Shown: positions 42,031-54,100 of the stretch, piece by piece
How positions within the stretch are numbered: the first letter of the stretch is position 1
Layout: every line of letters starts with the position of its first letter
NCBI GenBank assembly: GCA_965178125.1
Contig: OZ237735.1
Span: forward strand, 1,860,001 to 1,924,000
DNA: 64,000 nt
Origin: Bilabrum cf. latius
Lineage: Eukaryota; Bigyra: Bicosoecida; Bigyra; Bicosoecida
Direction: 5' to 3'
The notes under the pieces: generated by a model
The model's input: only the letters and a program-made list of their open reading frames with translations
The model's database searches: none
Told to the model about the DNA's origin: nothing
Position numbers and translations under genes: made by a program

Positions 42031-43686
42031 TTATCTCTATCTATCAGAATAGTCTTTCGCAAGTGGTCGTATTTGGTCTTTCCCATAATCCTATTCTAAT
42101 TTCTTACGGGTAATCCATTCATTAAACTTATTAGAATATCCCTTATATTTGACTAAGTATTCAATAAGTCTATCTTTATTTTGTCTTTTATCTAAAAACT
42201 TCTCTATTGTGTCTGGTTCTACTTCTAAACCTTCAACATTATCAATTTCAGGCTCTTCACTTTCCTTGTCTATGTCATCATTTACCTTATCTTCGTGTTC
42301 TACATTGTCTATTTTCTATAACTGTGAAGCATTAAAGAATCCAGTAAGAGGTTCTCCCTCTTTGTCCATTACTTTATATTTAATCCTCTACTTAGGATTT
42401 CTTGGTTTGGTCTTCTATCTAACAGTGAAGACTTCTCTAGACCAATTAAATAAATTTCCTTTAAACTTGTTCTTCTCAAGTAATACTCTAACTCTATCCC
42501 CTACATTAAGATCTTTATCATTCCCGTCAAAATTATTTGATAATTTCTTATTTTCAATTCTAGATCTAACTACTTCTAAATTTTCGGGTTTCATTGCTTC
42601 TAGTGGAGACATTCCTATAGTGTTGTGTTTTCTCTTATTATATGCTCTTACTAGTCTCTATAATGACGTATGCCAAACACCATCACTGTCATTCTTAATA
42701 GCAAAGTCTTTTCTAATCTATTCTTTTATAGTCCTATTAAGTCTTTCAACTGCACCATTAGACTATGGATTTCCTGCGATGGTGAATAGTGGTTTTATGT
42801 CATTGTCATTCATAAATTTAATATATGCCTCTTTATTAAACTCATTATCACTTAACATAACAGTCGGTTTTCTCCAATTAGGTTTCTTAAATAGTTTCTT
42901 CATCTCACGAATTATATTAACTAATGTCTTATCTTTTAATGAAATACTCCATAGGTATTTTGTGAATATATCCATTATATTTAATATCCAATTATAGCCG
43001 TCATTAGTGTCTGAATACTTTTGCATGTCTATTAAGTCCAAGGCGTAAATTGAGAAAGGCTTAGTAGGTACAAAAGAACTTACTGCTGACTGTTTAGGTC
43101 GTTTTTTGGTCAATTGGTGGAGCATCTAGTTATTTAACCACTTTTCTACTTGTCGTCTTTTAATACGTTTATCTTTTTGTCTAGCTAGGTCATATAACGC
43201 ATCACGACTGACTACATTACCTTCTTCATAATATAGTTTCTTTAATATTGGTTTATAATTAAATTTGTCTTTGTCGTCCTCATCTTCTACTTCAATTAAT
43301 TTACCGGTTGGTTTATTAAGTTTTTTCGTCTAAGCTTTAGTCATCTTATAAAAAAGACGAACTAGGTTAGACTATTGAACGCTAAAATGAACACGACTCA
43401 CTAAGTTATATAAAGTGAAATAGTCTCCATCCTTCTATATTGAGTTAATTACCCCACCTCTTCTAAATAGTGGCTTTCCCTTGATATTACTTACATAAGA
43501 TACATAAGAATATAAAGGTATTTTTTTAATACTTGCTTTGGTAGTTGGTACCTCTTCAAATCCTTTATCAAGTAGTCCCTTAATAGTGGCTTCTAAATTA
43601 TCACTATCTTTTTGATTTTTTGTCGGTTCATCACCATACGTGTAAGATATTTTACCTCTAGTGTATGTCTTGCCTTTATTAGTCAT
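42031..43686 (-). CDS. DDE integrase (rve) with C-terminal chromodomain
   Basis: A 551-residue frame runs from ATG 43684-43686 to TAA 42031-42033 with more than ten TAGs. The retroviral-type catalytic core shows YALDLIDMQ (first Asp), MLSDNEFN (second Asp) and SNGAVERLNRTIKE (Glu). After an SH3-like linker, the C-terminus carries a chromodomain, LIEYLVKYKGYSNKF then NEWITRKEL, which in related integrases can bind modified histones. The N-terminal ~200 residues are Lys-rich. It should catalyse the insertion that left the GCTGC duplication. Promoter TATATATATAGTAG lies just upstream. Confidence 0.85.
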
Positions 43687-43721
43687 ATTTACTATATATA
43701 TAGTAGATATAAATTTTGGCG
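43687..43721 (-). promoter_or_regulatory. Viral promoter of the integrase gene
   Basis: ACTATATATATAGTAG then ATATAAATTTTGGCG, ending just before the ATG at 43686. Confidence 0.6.
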
Positions 43722-43772
43722 TTAATTAAACGATTTTTTAACATATTGTCTTCTGTTATTTCTTCTAGTTGT

Positions 43773-43985
43773 TTATGCTGTAATTGTTCCATTTTTCTTT
43801 AATATTTCTTCTCGTTCTTCTTTACTTTGAAGATTATAAAAAAGAGTCTATGATCCATTTGACATATCCCACTCATTGCCATCAAAACATAATTTAATTT
43901 CATCTTTTAAATTGTCCTCTATAGCTTTTATAGCCTTTTCAATAACTTTATTATTTTTACAAGCTTTTAAAAACTTGGGAGACAT
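43773..43985 (-). CDS. Small unknown viral protein, 70 aa
   Basis: ATG 43983-43985 to TAA 43773-43775 with one TAG. Lys-rich and helical, with DGNEWDMSNG in the middle. Upstream are CATATATATAAAGACG and a TTGGCG, a degenerate promoter block. No family recognised. Confidence 0.5.
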
Positions 43986-44046
43986 TATAATTTTCAAGTC
44001 GTACATATATATAAAGACGATATAATATGTTGGCGTAAATTAAACA

Positions 44047-44580
44047 TTATTTCTTATATTTCTTTCTCTTCTAGTTACAGTCATAACAAAACCAGAAAGT
44101 GGCTCCTGGTTTAATAAGATACTTTTCACATTTCTTACATTGTGAGTATTTCCTCTTTTTATTATAACAACTAAGACAAGTCTTTTTATATTTATGTTTT
44201 TCAATGAACTCATCGCAATCAGTGCATCTACTCTTATCTTTTAATATGTCTTTATTTAATTCGTGTTTAATGGATTTAATATGACTTTTCCAGCTACTAC
44301 GTTTAACAACACAAGAGCATACATCACAAGTCTTATACATACAAGCCTTATACACATCATGATCCTTTTCGAATGTGTTATTAATACATTCAGAACCTAA
44401 TTTAAATATATCACCAGTTGGGGGATACTCAACGAAATGAACTTCCTTAATTTGGTGATCACAGATACACTTTCCGTCTTCTTCTCTAGTCTCTCCAGCT
44501 GGTATTAATAGAGGGGCTATCTTATTCCAGTCATTAATCTTTAGCTTATTGATTATGAAGTTACGACATTTATAGCACAT
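44047..44580 (-). CDS. Cys-rich zinc-finger protein
   Basis: ATG 44578-44580 to TAA 44047-44049, 177 residues with one TAG. At least five Cys pairs occur: CYKC, CICDH, CDVCSC with KSHIKSIKH (C2H2-like), CTDC with CLSC, and CKKC with CYDC, the last forming zinc-ribbon-like units. The C-terminus is Lys-rich. A DNA- or RNA-binding regulator is likely, for example of viral transcription, but the target is unknown. Confidence 0.65.
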
Positions 44581-44660
44581 TATAATATAGTATATACTAT
44601 AATAATATATTATTTTTAAGTCTAATTAAACGAGATGTCTTAAGCTCGATTCAAATTTGG

Positions 44661-44733
44661 GCGCCCGAAATTGCGGTAATATTATAGCTATTCAAGATAT
44701 ATTTTCGCAATTCTGGGCGTTTAGGCGTATTGA
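44661..44733. repeat. Viral ~70-bp palindrome
   Basis: Follows the TAA (44738-44740) of the minus gene by five bases; forward orientation. Confidence 0.8.
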
Positions 44734-44737
44734 CTTT

Positions 44738-45145
44738 TTAATTTAATATTTTTAATTGTTTCAGTCTTGCGTCCACTTTAGACCTATAGTCATCTAACCA
44801 TTTTTCCAAAGTATCCCCTTTAACATACCTTTTTACATCTAATACTCCATTGGCTAGTTTTGTTAAGTAGTCCTTTATAGCATTATCACTTCCCCATAAG
44901 ATTTTATGACTGTGATATTTTGAGCTATTAGTATCGGTAGTCTTCCCGTGTCTTCGGTAGTATAGGCGTCGTCTTTTAGGGTCAATATGGTTATTATCTC
45001 CATACTTACCAATCAAATCAAAGTATTGAGCATATCGTGCATCACCAAAGCTAGTGATATACTTACCATTTTTGAATACATCATATTTCTTATTTCTACG
45101 AGTAGAGGGTTTATATTTGAATCCATCAATAATTATCTCATACAT
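44738..45145 (-). CDS. DUF5754-like viral protein
   Basis: A 135-residue protein, ATG 45143-45145 to TAA 44738-44740, with no internal TAG. The stretches KYDVFKNGKYITSFGD, then HIDPKRRRLYYRRHG and KYHSHKILWG, match a pattern I know from giant viruses and Polinton-like viruses (Y-D-V...I-x-F-G-D...H-x-D-P-x-R-R...Y-x-R-H-G), usually annotated as an uncharacterised DUF5754-type family. Function unknown. Highly basic, possibly nucleic-acid binding. Confidence 0.6.
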   Translation of the reverse strand: MYEIIIDGFKYKPSTRRNKKYDVFKNGKYITSFGDARYAQYFDLIGKYGDNNHIDPKRRRLYYRRHGKTTDTNSSKYHSHKILWGSDNAIKDYLTKLANGVLDVKRYVKGDTLEKWLDDYRSKVDARLKQLKILN

Positions 45146-45153
45146 AATATATT

Positions 45154-45363
45154 ATGATACAAGATTTATTAACTTAGTATATTGTCGGTAAGACTTGTAA
45201 ATTAGTTATTAAATAGGTGAAGACTACCAAGACATATCATAAGACAAAATCATTTGTTAAGGACTAGTTAGAAGAAGTACTCAATACATTGATACAAGTT
45301 AAAGGACATTCTAAATATGAACACAAGATCAAATGGACCACTTCAAGTGGTATGAGTTAGTGA
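45154..45363 (+). CDS. Small Lys/Thr-rich viral protein, 69 aa
   Basis: ATG 45154 to TGA 45361-45363 with four TAGs. The last codons overlap the inner edge of the right inverted repeat (45345). It mirrors the small Lys-rich gene at the left end (22701) in position and composition. No family recognised. Divergent from the gene ending at 44738, with 8 bp between starts. Confidence 0.45.
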
Positions 45364-46877
45364 ATATGTAAAATTGAATACGGGTGAGCGCCCAGAATTG
45401 CAAACATAATTTTCTTGATACTTATATATTTCCGCAATTTGGGGCGGTCATATCTGGAGATACAATTTGGGGCGGTCATATCTGGAGATACAATTTGGGG
45501 CGGTCATATTTATTATTAGTTATTTTAAAATATCTCGTCAAGTGGTTAAGTCTTTTTGTGATATCCCGTTAAGTGGTCAATAAAATGAACGGTAAGTCAA
45601 AAAAATTAATCAAAATAAAGAAGTAGTTGATTATTAATTATTGAAGACACCTACGCGCCCAGAATTGCGACAATATCTCTTAATATCCTAATATATTTCC
45701 GCAATTTCGGGCCGTCATTTCTGGACATTTAATATAGCACATACTAGAAATATCTTTATTACAAAATTACACCTCTATAAGATAACTATGTCAAAATTAA
45801 CAAAATATAAAACTCAATACACCTACGCGCCCAGAATTGCGACAATATATCTTAATATCCTAATATATTACCGCAATTTCGGGCGCTAGTATTATACTAT
45901 ACCATATTTTATTATCCTATATTTTCCATTTAATCTAGTGATTAATCATTTCAAAGTAATACACTTGACATAAACCAGTTCATTGAGTCATTTTAAAGTC
46001 ATCGTCAAAACATTTATCATTTTTAAGTTATCCCGCTTTGTATTCCTTTATATCATATACTCAAACAAAGGACTTTAACATATTTAAAGAATTATGAAAA
46101 ATAAAAATCAATACACCTACGCGCCCAGAATTGCAGAAATATATCTTGAATAGCTATAATATTACCGCAATTTCGGGCGATAGATAAAAGAATGTATTTT
46201 TAAGGGGATACCCTTATATTTGAAGTTTTGAAGAGATGACATATAAAAGACTTTATAAAGTGATTAATATCTCCTTCTAGTTATATTTAAATATTCAATT
46301 ATTTAAGTATAGATTGACAAGTAATAAAAAAAGAGATAAATTAAGTTGATATATTAGTTTAGTTTTATTTATTAATTTAAATTTTTCATTGGAAGTATTA
46401 AAAAGACTTTAATACTTCTGTCAATCTCTTTAAGTATTTATTTAGTTATTTTCTAAAGTGGTAAATGTCAATTGATACTTAAAACCAAATCATAATATAA
46501 AACTCAATACACCTACGCGCCCAGAATTGCGAACATATTTTCTTAAATGACTATATATTTCCGCAATTTCGGGCGGGCATATCCTAAGACTTAGGCTAGG
46601 GATTCACTCAACAGATTAAGTAAAGTAAAGGTCTAACAGATAGACATTAACGGCGCGAAGGTATTAAATTAGGTAGATATATGAATAAATAGCTATTAAA
46701 TTATTATGTTCAAGTGAAGGACATTATGAAGGACTACGGCTTAAGATGTTGTGAAGTGGTTAATATTGACCTCTTATGTTATCCGCCAAAATGTGTGTAG
46801 TTTTTATATAAGTAAACTCTATTTCTACTATATAGTAGAAATAGAGTTATCATAACTCCACATTTTGGCGGATAACA
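45345..46877. repeat. Right terminal inverted repeat (1,533 bp)
   Basis: Exact inverted partner of 21108-22640, with five palindromes in reverse orientation and the T-shaped tip at 46776-46876. No gene supported; the small ORF at 45384-45572 is the mirror of the one at 22413-22601 and is built from palindrome sequence. Confidence 0.9.
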
Positions 46878-46949
46878 GCTGCAGCAGGTACTGCGGGCAC
46901 GGCTGGCGCTCCAGCTGCATCCAAACCCTACGCACCACCAGCTCCACCA
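46878..46949 (-). pseudogene. Family-A fragment split by the virus (5' part)
   Basis: It begins with the duplicated GCTGC and continues the Ala-rich retroelement coding sequence interrupted at 21107 (matches 18054-18125). It ends at CCAGCTCCACC next to another GAGAGA tail, its 5' truncation. Confidence 0.7.
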
Positions 46950-47172
46950 ATAGAGAGAATATAATAGAGAGAGAGAGAAAAATAGAGTTTTCGCACGCAA
47001 TTCAATACCAGAGACAATCCGAGGACTGCCACCAAAGTAACGCGCACCTTAACAGGGGACCCAGCTGTACCCGCGTTGGCGGAGCCAGTCAGGACCTGAA
47101 AAGGCCTCTAAAGAAGTAGTTGGTCTGGATAAGACCGATACATGCCTAGGACCCGTGTCCTAAGCGCATCGC
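46950..47172 (-). repeat. GA-rich tail and family-B 3' UTR copy
   Basis: ATAGAGAGAATATAATAG followed by a GAGAGA run and about 205 bp nearly identical to 8840-9045. This copy keeps none of the coding part. Confidence 0.6.
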
Positions 47173-47211
47173 GTCGGTGAAGGTCAAGTGCTGTCTCGAA
47201 ACTCCGAATCC

Positions 47212-47400
47212 GGATTAAATTAATATACCTAACGCCGGATGGGGTTCGGGTTTGATGCGACGATGGGAGCGCAGGTAGCCATGTCTCCCAGTTTGTTCCG
47301 GTATAGGGTCGGTCGCAACCGTGATCGACGCGCACCGGATGTATGTGTTGCAGCTCTCTCTGTGTTCAGGAGAGGGACGGAGCTTGGGTTAACTCGTTTT
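47212..47400. repeat. Diverged relic of recombinase-element repeat B
   Basis: CTAACGCCGGATGGGGTTCG... and CTCTCTGTGTTCAGGAGAGG match the reverse complement of repeat B with many substitutions. It shows that the same element family has occupied the host genome outside the virus. Confidence 0.55.
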
Positions 47401-48152
47401 GATTGATTGGGAGACTAGTTTGCGCTATCATCACGAGCATCATAATTAAATTGCACATTTTAATCCAATTTCGTGCTCGGTTCGAATTAAATTTTCTGGA
47501 TTAACTTCAACCAGCATACCACGCGGCAAGAAGGCCTTTTTGCTAGTGCTTTTGCTTGCGTTAATTAATTTGAACAATCAACTTTACGTTGACATAGTCG
47601 TAGAGTTCGATCATTTTGCACAAAGAAGCAGGTGCCCAAGCAGACACGTGAGGGAGGTTCGAACGGGATCCTGGAAGGGATTAGCAGCTCAAAGGTGCCC
47701 GTGAGAATGGTACCACACAGCCTCCTGGTGTTTTGGAACACATAAGATTATCTATCACGACGGGATTTACGCCAGACTAGTCCAAAGCCCTAACCCAATT
47801 TCTCTGGATTAAATGTGGCACGTGTCTAGTCGAAGCGTCCAGGCACTATCAAAACATCATCGAACTTTACCCAGACTACTCTTCAAACTAAATGTAAGCA
47901 TCAAAGATAATACTCGTGGCCTTGAAACTACCTTAGCAGCTCATGTAACCACGTCAGGCTCAGTTCAAGTTAATTCGTCAGAAATTTGTCTCGAATCGAA
48001 TCCCCCACTCATCAACTAATCCCAGAACTAATCCCGATTTTCGGTTTCGAGACACGGCTTGAATGTAACGATACGACATCTTCACATAAATGTATCGTAC
48101 CTCGCGTGCATAGTGTTCGCGTAGACTACAGACCATATTCTGTTTATGCTCG
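47401..48152. other. 5' flank of giant gene copy 2, nothing recognised
   Basis: About 750 bp of mixed composition upstream of the signal-peptide ATG. It presumably contains the promoter, but I see no clear TATA element, other gene or repeat. Confidence 0.4.
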
Positions 48153-51100
48153 GTGATGAATGTGCCTGCATGTGTAACGATCTTTGCTCTATTGGGTGTT
48201 CAAGCTTCTTGGACCCTGGAGTACCTCTCTGCAGAAGGTGCCATGCACAACCACGTAGAAGGCCAATGCTACCCGCGTTCTATCAAACAGTGCAATGTTA
48301 TTGACGGTGACCGTTTTATGATGCGTCCAGGGGACATTCTGCTGCAGGGCAGGCGGCTGGTTACGTCAGCATTCGGTGGCGCAGATGTTCAGCTAGTGCT
48401 CGAAGACGGCGGCAAACTGCAACTTTAGGAGGTAAGGTTTTGTGTTGCCCAGCGAAGTACAATGAATTTTATGATGTTCCATTGTCACGAAAGCATCCAT
48501 TCGCCCGAGTCGGCTCGTTATCTCTGTGTATTCCATGTCAGCTGCCTCGTGTCACGGATGCACCTCGCAGCGCAAGGGAGACGACAAATCCCCCTATTGG
48601 ACTTCAGACTCGGGCGAGGCATAGTCAGCAGGACCGTTTGCCCTTTTGCTTACGTCCGATGGGGACTTGGTTGTCCTTGGGGCGGGGGGCCAGCCCAGCG
48701 AGGCCTGGCACCAGGCGGGCGATCCCTCCCCGGACGCCGTCCTGCAGGCGCTGTCCGACAGCGCAGCAGACGACAGCATCGAGGTCGTCTGGAGCCGAGT
48801 GCTATCTGGCGTGGGAACCGTGAAGGAGCTGGCACTGCATGGCTCGGGCGACCTCGTGGCGCATGACGAGCACGGCGACCGCCTGTGGCACACCCGGACG
48901 GAGTCCACGCGCATGTGGATGAATCTGCTCATCTCCAAGCTGCGCTTCGGGGGCAAGAAATACCACAAGAATGGCGATTTTGACGGCTGGGAAAGGTACT
49001 GGGATCTGCGGTAGAGCTACTCGAGCGACCACTATAACATGGCCAAGCTATCGGGGGGCATCGCGCGGCAGCACGGGGGAGAATACTGCGGCGGCGGGGA
49101 TATATCTGCGTGTGAGCCCGTGGTGGACATGAACGTGTCTTCGCTGCACCCCGGGCAGATGCTTCCGGAAGGGAGGTCCCTCTACTCGGAAGCGGTGATG
49201 CAGACTGTGGAAGGCAAGAAAATGCAGGGCGTTCGCAACGCGGTCAACTGGCTCGTTTCCGGGGCCGAGATGGAGATCAAGATCGAGACCAGGAGCGGGA
49301 AGCCATGGCTGAATGCAGCCCAGTCCAAACTGACCATGCAGTCGGATGGACGACTGGTGCTGAGGTACAGAGAGCACGACTGCGATGCCAGCTCCTTCGA
49401 GCATGTGGAACTGGACGGCGGGGCGATTCTATGCCAGGGGTTGGAAAACTTTGACCTGCTGCCCTTCGGGAAACACTTCTGCAGATGTCTCGATAACCCA
49501 GACCGCAACCTGCTGGCCGAGATGGAGGCGGCGGATGACGAGTGGCATGAGGTATGGGCGACATCCGAGCAGCCGGTAGACCCAGCCAAGCACTAGGGTC
49601 CGTTCAGTTTCGTCGTGTCCACGGGGGGCGACCTCGAGGTGGTGGACGGGCAGGGCGGGACGGTGTGGTCGCAGTCCACGGGCGATGCGGGCCCCATCCA
49701 GTGCGCTCGTATCAGCGCCATCAAGCGGCGGCCCAGGCAGGAGGACTGGGATGACGCCAACGTGAACCTGGGGGTATACCGCTCCGACGCGCAGCACAGG
49801 CGGGACATGTGCGGGCCGGAGTCACGGGGCCACCTGACCATGACGGACCCTGACCTGGTGTGGACGACGGCGGTCACCGGGAAGCCGGTCCCTGGCATCG
49901 CCGTCAGGACCAAGAGCGTGCAGCTGCAGCTCGCCGTGGCGCGCACCGACGACCCCATGCGGCCCTACTGCGGGGCGGACTACCTGGAGCTGTGCGAGGA
50001 GGTGCCTGAGGGTGCTGACGAGATGCGTCCTGGGCAGGTGCTGCGGCAGGGTCGGGCTCTTCGTACTGACATCGGTGAACTCGTCATGCAGACGGACGGC
50101 AACCTCGTGCTGCATCTGGGCACGGTTCGAAAGAAGGTCCTGTGGTCCTCCAAGACGCCCCCCGGGCATAGCGATGCCATCAAGCAGGTAGGACCATACG
50201 CGCTTGTGTTCACGTACCGGGCCGAGCTCGCCATCGTGGACGGGCGAGGACGCGTGCTCTGGTTCGTCGACGGTCCCGCCCTGTACATCAACTGGATCAA
50301 GCCGACCTAGTACGTTGGCCTGGACAAAATGTTCTCACCGGCGACCTTTCTGGTGGACGCCTTCGACCGGGGACTGGGGGCTGCCTTTACCGGAAATGTC
50401 GTGGCCTCGCTCTACACCTCCAACGTAATTGAGGTGCACAAGTGGAGGTTCCGCCTGCAGAGTGACGGAAACGCCGTGCTGTTTTGCAACGGCAACAGGC
50501 CAGTCTTCCGAACGAATACGGCGGGGTGGCACATGGAGGATGACGAGTGGCCGCAGGCGGTGCTGAGCGAGGACAACGTCTACGGAGACGCGTGGACTCG
50601 GTTCGATCCCAGGAGTGGGGACTCCTTCTTTCAGTGGAACAAATTCGCGGTGCAGTTTGGGGTGGAGATAGCTGGCGATATCGCCGTGGGCATCGCGTCC
50701 GGGGGCATGGTCACTGCTGCCAAGTATGGTGCTAAGGGCATCAAGGCCGTGTACCGGGTGGGACTGAGCAAGGCCCTTAAGCAGGGGGTCAGGAGCGGCG
50801 ACGCGTGGCTCGTGAAGATGTCCCTCAAGTCGAGCGGCAAGTGGGCCAGTAAGTCCGCCTCACTGGAGATGGGCACGCTCCTCAAGTTGGCGGGCAAGTC
50901 GGTCAAGACGTGGGCCGAAAAGAAGGTGCTCGCGGTTGTCAGTAGCCTAGGCTCGCTTCTAGACGGGGCCAAGCAGGCACTGTACCGCCTCTCGAAGGCC
51001 AGCATAGGCAGCGTGGCAAAAGGGCTGGTCGTGGGGGTACTCAAGGTGGCATGGCGAGTGGGCTATATCGCGTTCCGGATCACATTCGCTGTGGGCAAGC

Positions 51101-54100
51101 TCATCATTACGATGCCGTTTGAGATGATGCGCCCGTGGGGCGAGATCGGCGTCTCCCAGGTCAAGGCCATCTGTTTGCTGGCGGATGCGGCGAGCAACGG
51201 GATTCTCGCCAAAGCCGTCCGATCCGTGCCCTTCAAGCTCCGTAACAGGGCCATCCTGTCTGCCGAGGAGGCCGTGGTGCATGACGTCATGGCGAGGTCT
51301 GCCTCCGACGCCATGAATAGGATGGAGCGCGGCTCCTTCAGCGTCGGAAGCGTACCCAAACGGTCCTATAGCGTCCCCGACATGCCCAAGTACAAGCGAT
51401 CCAGCCTCTTCCATGACCTGGAGGACGTTGAGTTCCTGCCCCAGGCCCCCGGCGGGTCCGGGGGGGGGCTCGGCCTCGACCTGGGACCCAAGGGGGACAT
51501 CCTGGAGCAGCCAAAGATCCTTGATGACTACATCGGGAAGCAGATTGTGAAGCTGCCCGAGCTGCCTCCCGCCTCTGAGCTCAAGATCCCCGAGGGCTTG
51601 CCGGAACCATTCGCACGGCGCATGGAGACAGCTGTGGACAAGGGTGGAAGGGCTCAAGCCGACACCGAGAGGCTGATCAAGGCATAGCCGCAGGTTCTGG
51701 AGACGTATTCTATGGAGAGGTTGGTCGAGGTGAACAGGCTCATGTATGATAACCAGGCCACACTGGAGTACTACGCCGCCGTACGAGACTACGTGGGGCA
51801 CCTGGATCGCATGCGGCTGCAAGGGAAACCGCTCCCCGACGGCTTTGCCTCCGTGGACGATTTGGTGGCCTCCAAGTTCGGCATGGGTCGAGCGGCGATC
51901 GAGCAGACGTTCCAGTCACGCCTGATGGCAGACGTCACGGCATGGGGAGCACCTGCCGGGCTGGAGGCAAACATGTTGAGCGAGCTCGTTGAAGTGGTCG
52001 GATTACTTGACTTGGATAAGCTGGCGTTCCAGCAGTACCAGGCTGCTGCTGATGCGCTTGGTGTGGTGCAGCGGGCGCTGCGTGGGAAGGAGGCGGTGGA
52101 CAGGGCAGCGTTGGTGGATGCTATACGGAGTCAGCCTCAGGAGCTGCGACTGGCGGCAGAGGTGCTGCAGCCCGACATCGCAGCACGGGCAATGCAGTAC
52201 CCGGGACTCGCCGCCGATCAAGTCCTTGCTATGGCGAAGGAGAATCCTGAGGCCGCTGGCCAGCTTGCCCAGGCGTGCGAGTCCTCCATGAAGGAGCAGC
52301 AGCGGCTGGCCGCGAGCAAGCAGAGGCAAATTAAGAAAGCTGAAACCAAGCTCCGGGAGGACAGCCCCCTGGTAAAGCATCCGGATGCCCGGCTCTACGA
52401 GGTGGCCGTGCAGGAGGCAGGTCAAGAGCGGGACGCGTGCCTACTGACCACGCAGCTGGGCCTCGAGGTGGGCGGCGATCCCAGCACACCCGCAATGGTC
52501 TTGAACGGATTCTAGTCACATTTTGCCGGATTAGAGGCAGCCAAAGACGAGACGATCGTGGCCCTTCGAAGGGCAGCGGAGGCAGAGGCCAAGCTGGAGC
52601 GCCTGGAGATGGCCAGGGCGATTGCCGATGCGGCCGCTGTGGGCAAGGCGGACCCTTCGGTTGCCATTAAGACCCTGGGCGTGGACGTCCCCGAGGCTGA
52701 ACTGGACAATGCCATCAAGGCTGCATCGGAGAAGTGGGATGCCGCACGGAAAGAGGCGATCGATCACCTGGACTTGGAGGGGAAAGGCATGGACGATCTG
52801 GGTCACCTCCTGGAAGATGAGGGCATTCGAGACATCACGGACGAGCTGCTGGACGCCGTGGAGCAGCATGCGGGCCTCTTCAAGGAGCTCGAGGCGAAGG
52901 AGGAAAGCGCCAAGGGCGTGACTATTGCCATTGAAGGTTCCATCGAGCACATCCTCCTGGGAGAACACGCGGCGCAGGAGGGGCGTGCCGCGCAGGAGGC
53001 GGCAGCTGCAGCCCGCAAGGCCAGGTTAGCTAAAGTGGTCAAGTCTCGAGTCCCCGTCGTCTCCCCGGCCGACATGAAGGTGCCCAAGACTCTTCGTATC
53101 AAGTCGCCTGCCAACCCAACGGTGCACGTGGATATTGACCTGGCCGACGTGCACTCGGACTTTGCCGAGAGACTTGGCGCAATCGACAAGTACCGCGCGC
53201 ATGCGCAGCTAAATGTCCCAGGAGACCGCCTCATGTTCGCATTGCAGTCCGCCGACATCGCCGAGACGGCAGAATACTATGCCAGTATACAGAGGACAGT
53301 AAATAGGATCGACGCAAGGATGGGGACGGACGCCGGTGCGGGCGCGGCCTGGCTCAGGAAGACCCACGGCATGGATGCGTCGGCATTGCGCACGCAGGAG
53401 CAGACGTTCGCGCTGCTGGCAGAGGTCCGGGCCCGTCCCTACCCCACCGGCGAGACGGCATTCCTGCATGCAGACATCCTCAGCGATGCTATTCACAAGG
53501 GGCGCGTGGATCCTCAGGATCCAGTCCTCAAGGCGAGAGCGCAGCTCAAGAACCGAATCGGTGCGGTGAGTGGGGATTCGTTCGAACTGGGGCTCCGAGT
53601 GCTCACACTGCCCCCAGCCAAGGCTCGATCCGCGAAGCTACGTGATGCTACCGTGAGTCTCTGCGATGCCGAGCGAGAGCTGGACGAGCTGCTGCACCTC
53701 AAGCGCGTCATCGATACCGCCGAGATAGCCGGTCTTGACCCTGTTACCTGCCTGCGAAGGGGGGTGCGCACAGATTTCGTTAGCGACCTTACCATGCCCT
53801 CGGACGTGGAAAATTACCTAGCAAAGGCAGTGTAGCGGTCAAACTCTGCGAGGGAGGCGTGGAGGAGGGCGGCGGAGGCGGCGGGTCCCGGCGCCCTCGC
53901 CGATCTCCCAGGGGACGTCCTGGACCGGGCTTACCGGGTCACCGCAATGGACCCCAGCAGCGAGGTGAATCACTTGCTCGAGAGCAGAAAGCACATGGAG
54001 GTGCAGGCACTGAGTAATCCAGGTGTCTTGGGCGAACGTGTGGATCCTGCCGTGCTCTAGAAGCACGCGGGCATCGGCGGTGCTGCTGGGGTGATCGCCG

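Larger units (their letters stand above)
21108..46877. mobile_element. Integrated Polinton-like/virophage-like DNA virus (25,770 bp)
   Basis: This AT-rich insert has termini TGTTATCCGCC...GGCGGATAACA, 1,533-bp inverted repeats and a 5-bp GCTGC duplication, as expected for integrase-mediated insertion. It encodes penton, probable major capsid protein, maturation protease, packaging ATPase, DDE integrase and a primase-helicase, the hallmark set of Polinton-like viruses, virophages and Mavericks. About twenty-three viral genes are visible. Their only internal stops are TAG. The viral coding set looks intact; the one visible disruption is the nested recombinase element, which sits in an intergenic space. 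Confidence 0.9.

Noticed and set aside
42149-42997. 282-codon plus-strand Ser/Leu-rich ORF
   Set aside because: Antisense shadow of the integrase gene, which carries clear DDE and chromodomain motifs on the minus strand.
21108-46877. Bacterial plasmid or mitochondrial insertion explaining the AT-rich block
   Set aside because: Inverted repeats, a target duplication, capsid-protease-ATPase-integrase gene set and the shared TAG code identify a eukaryotic DNA virus element.
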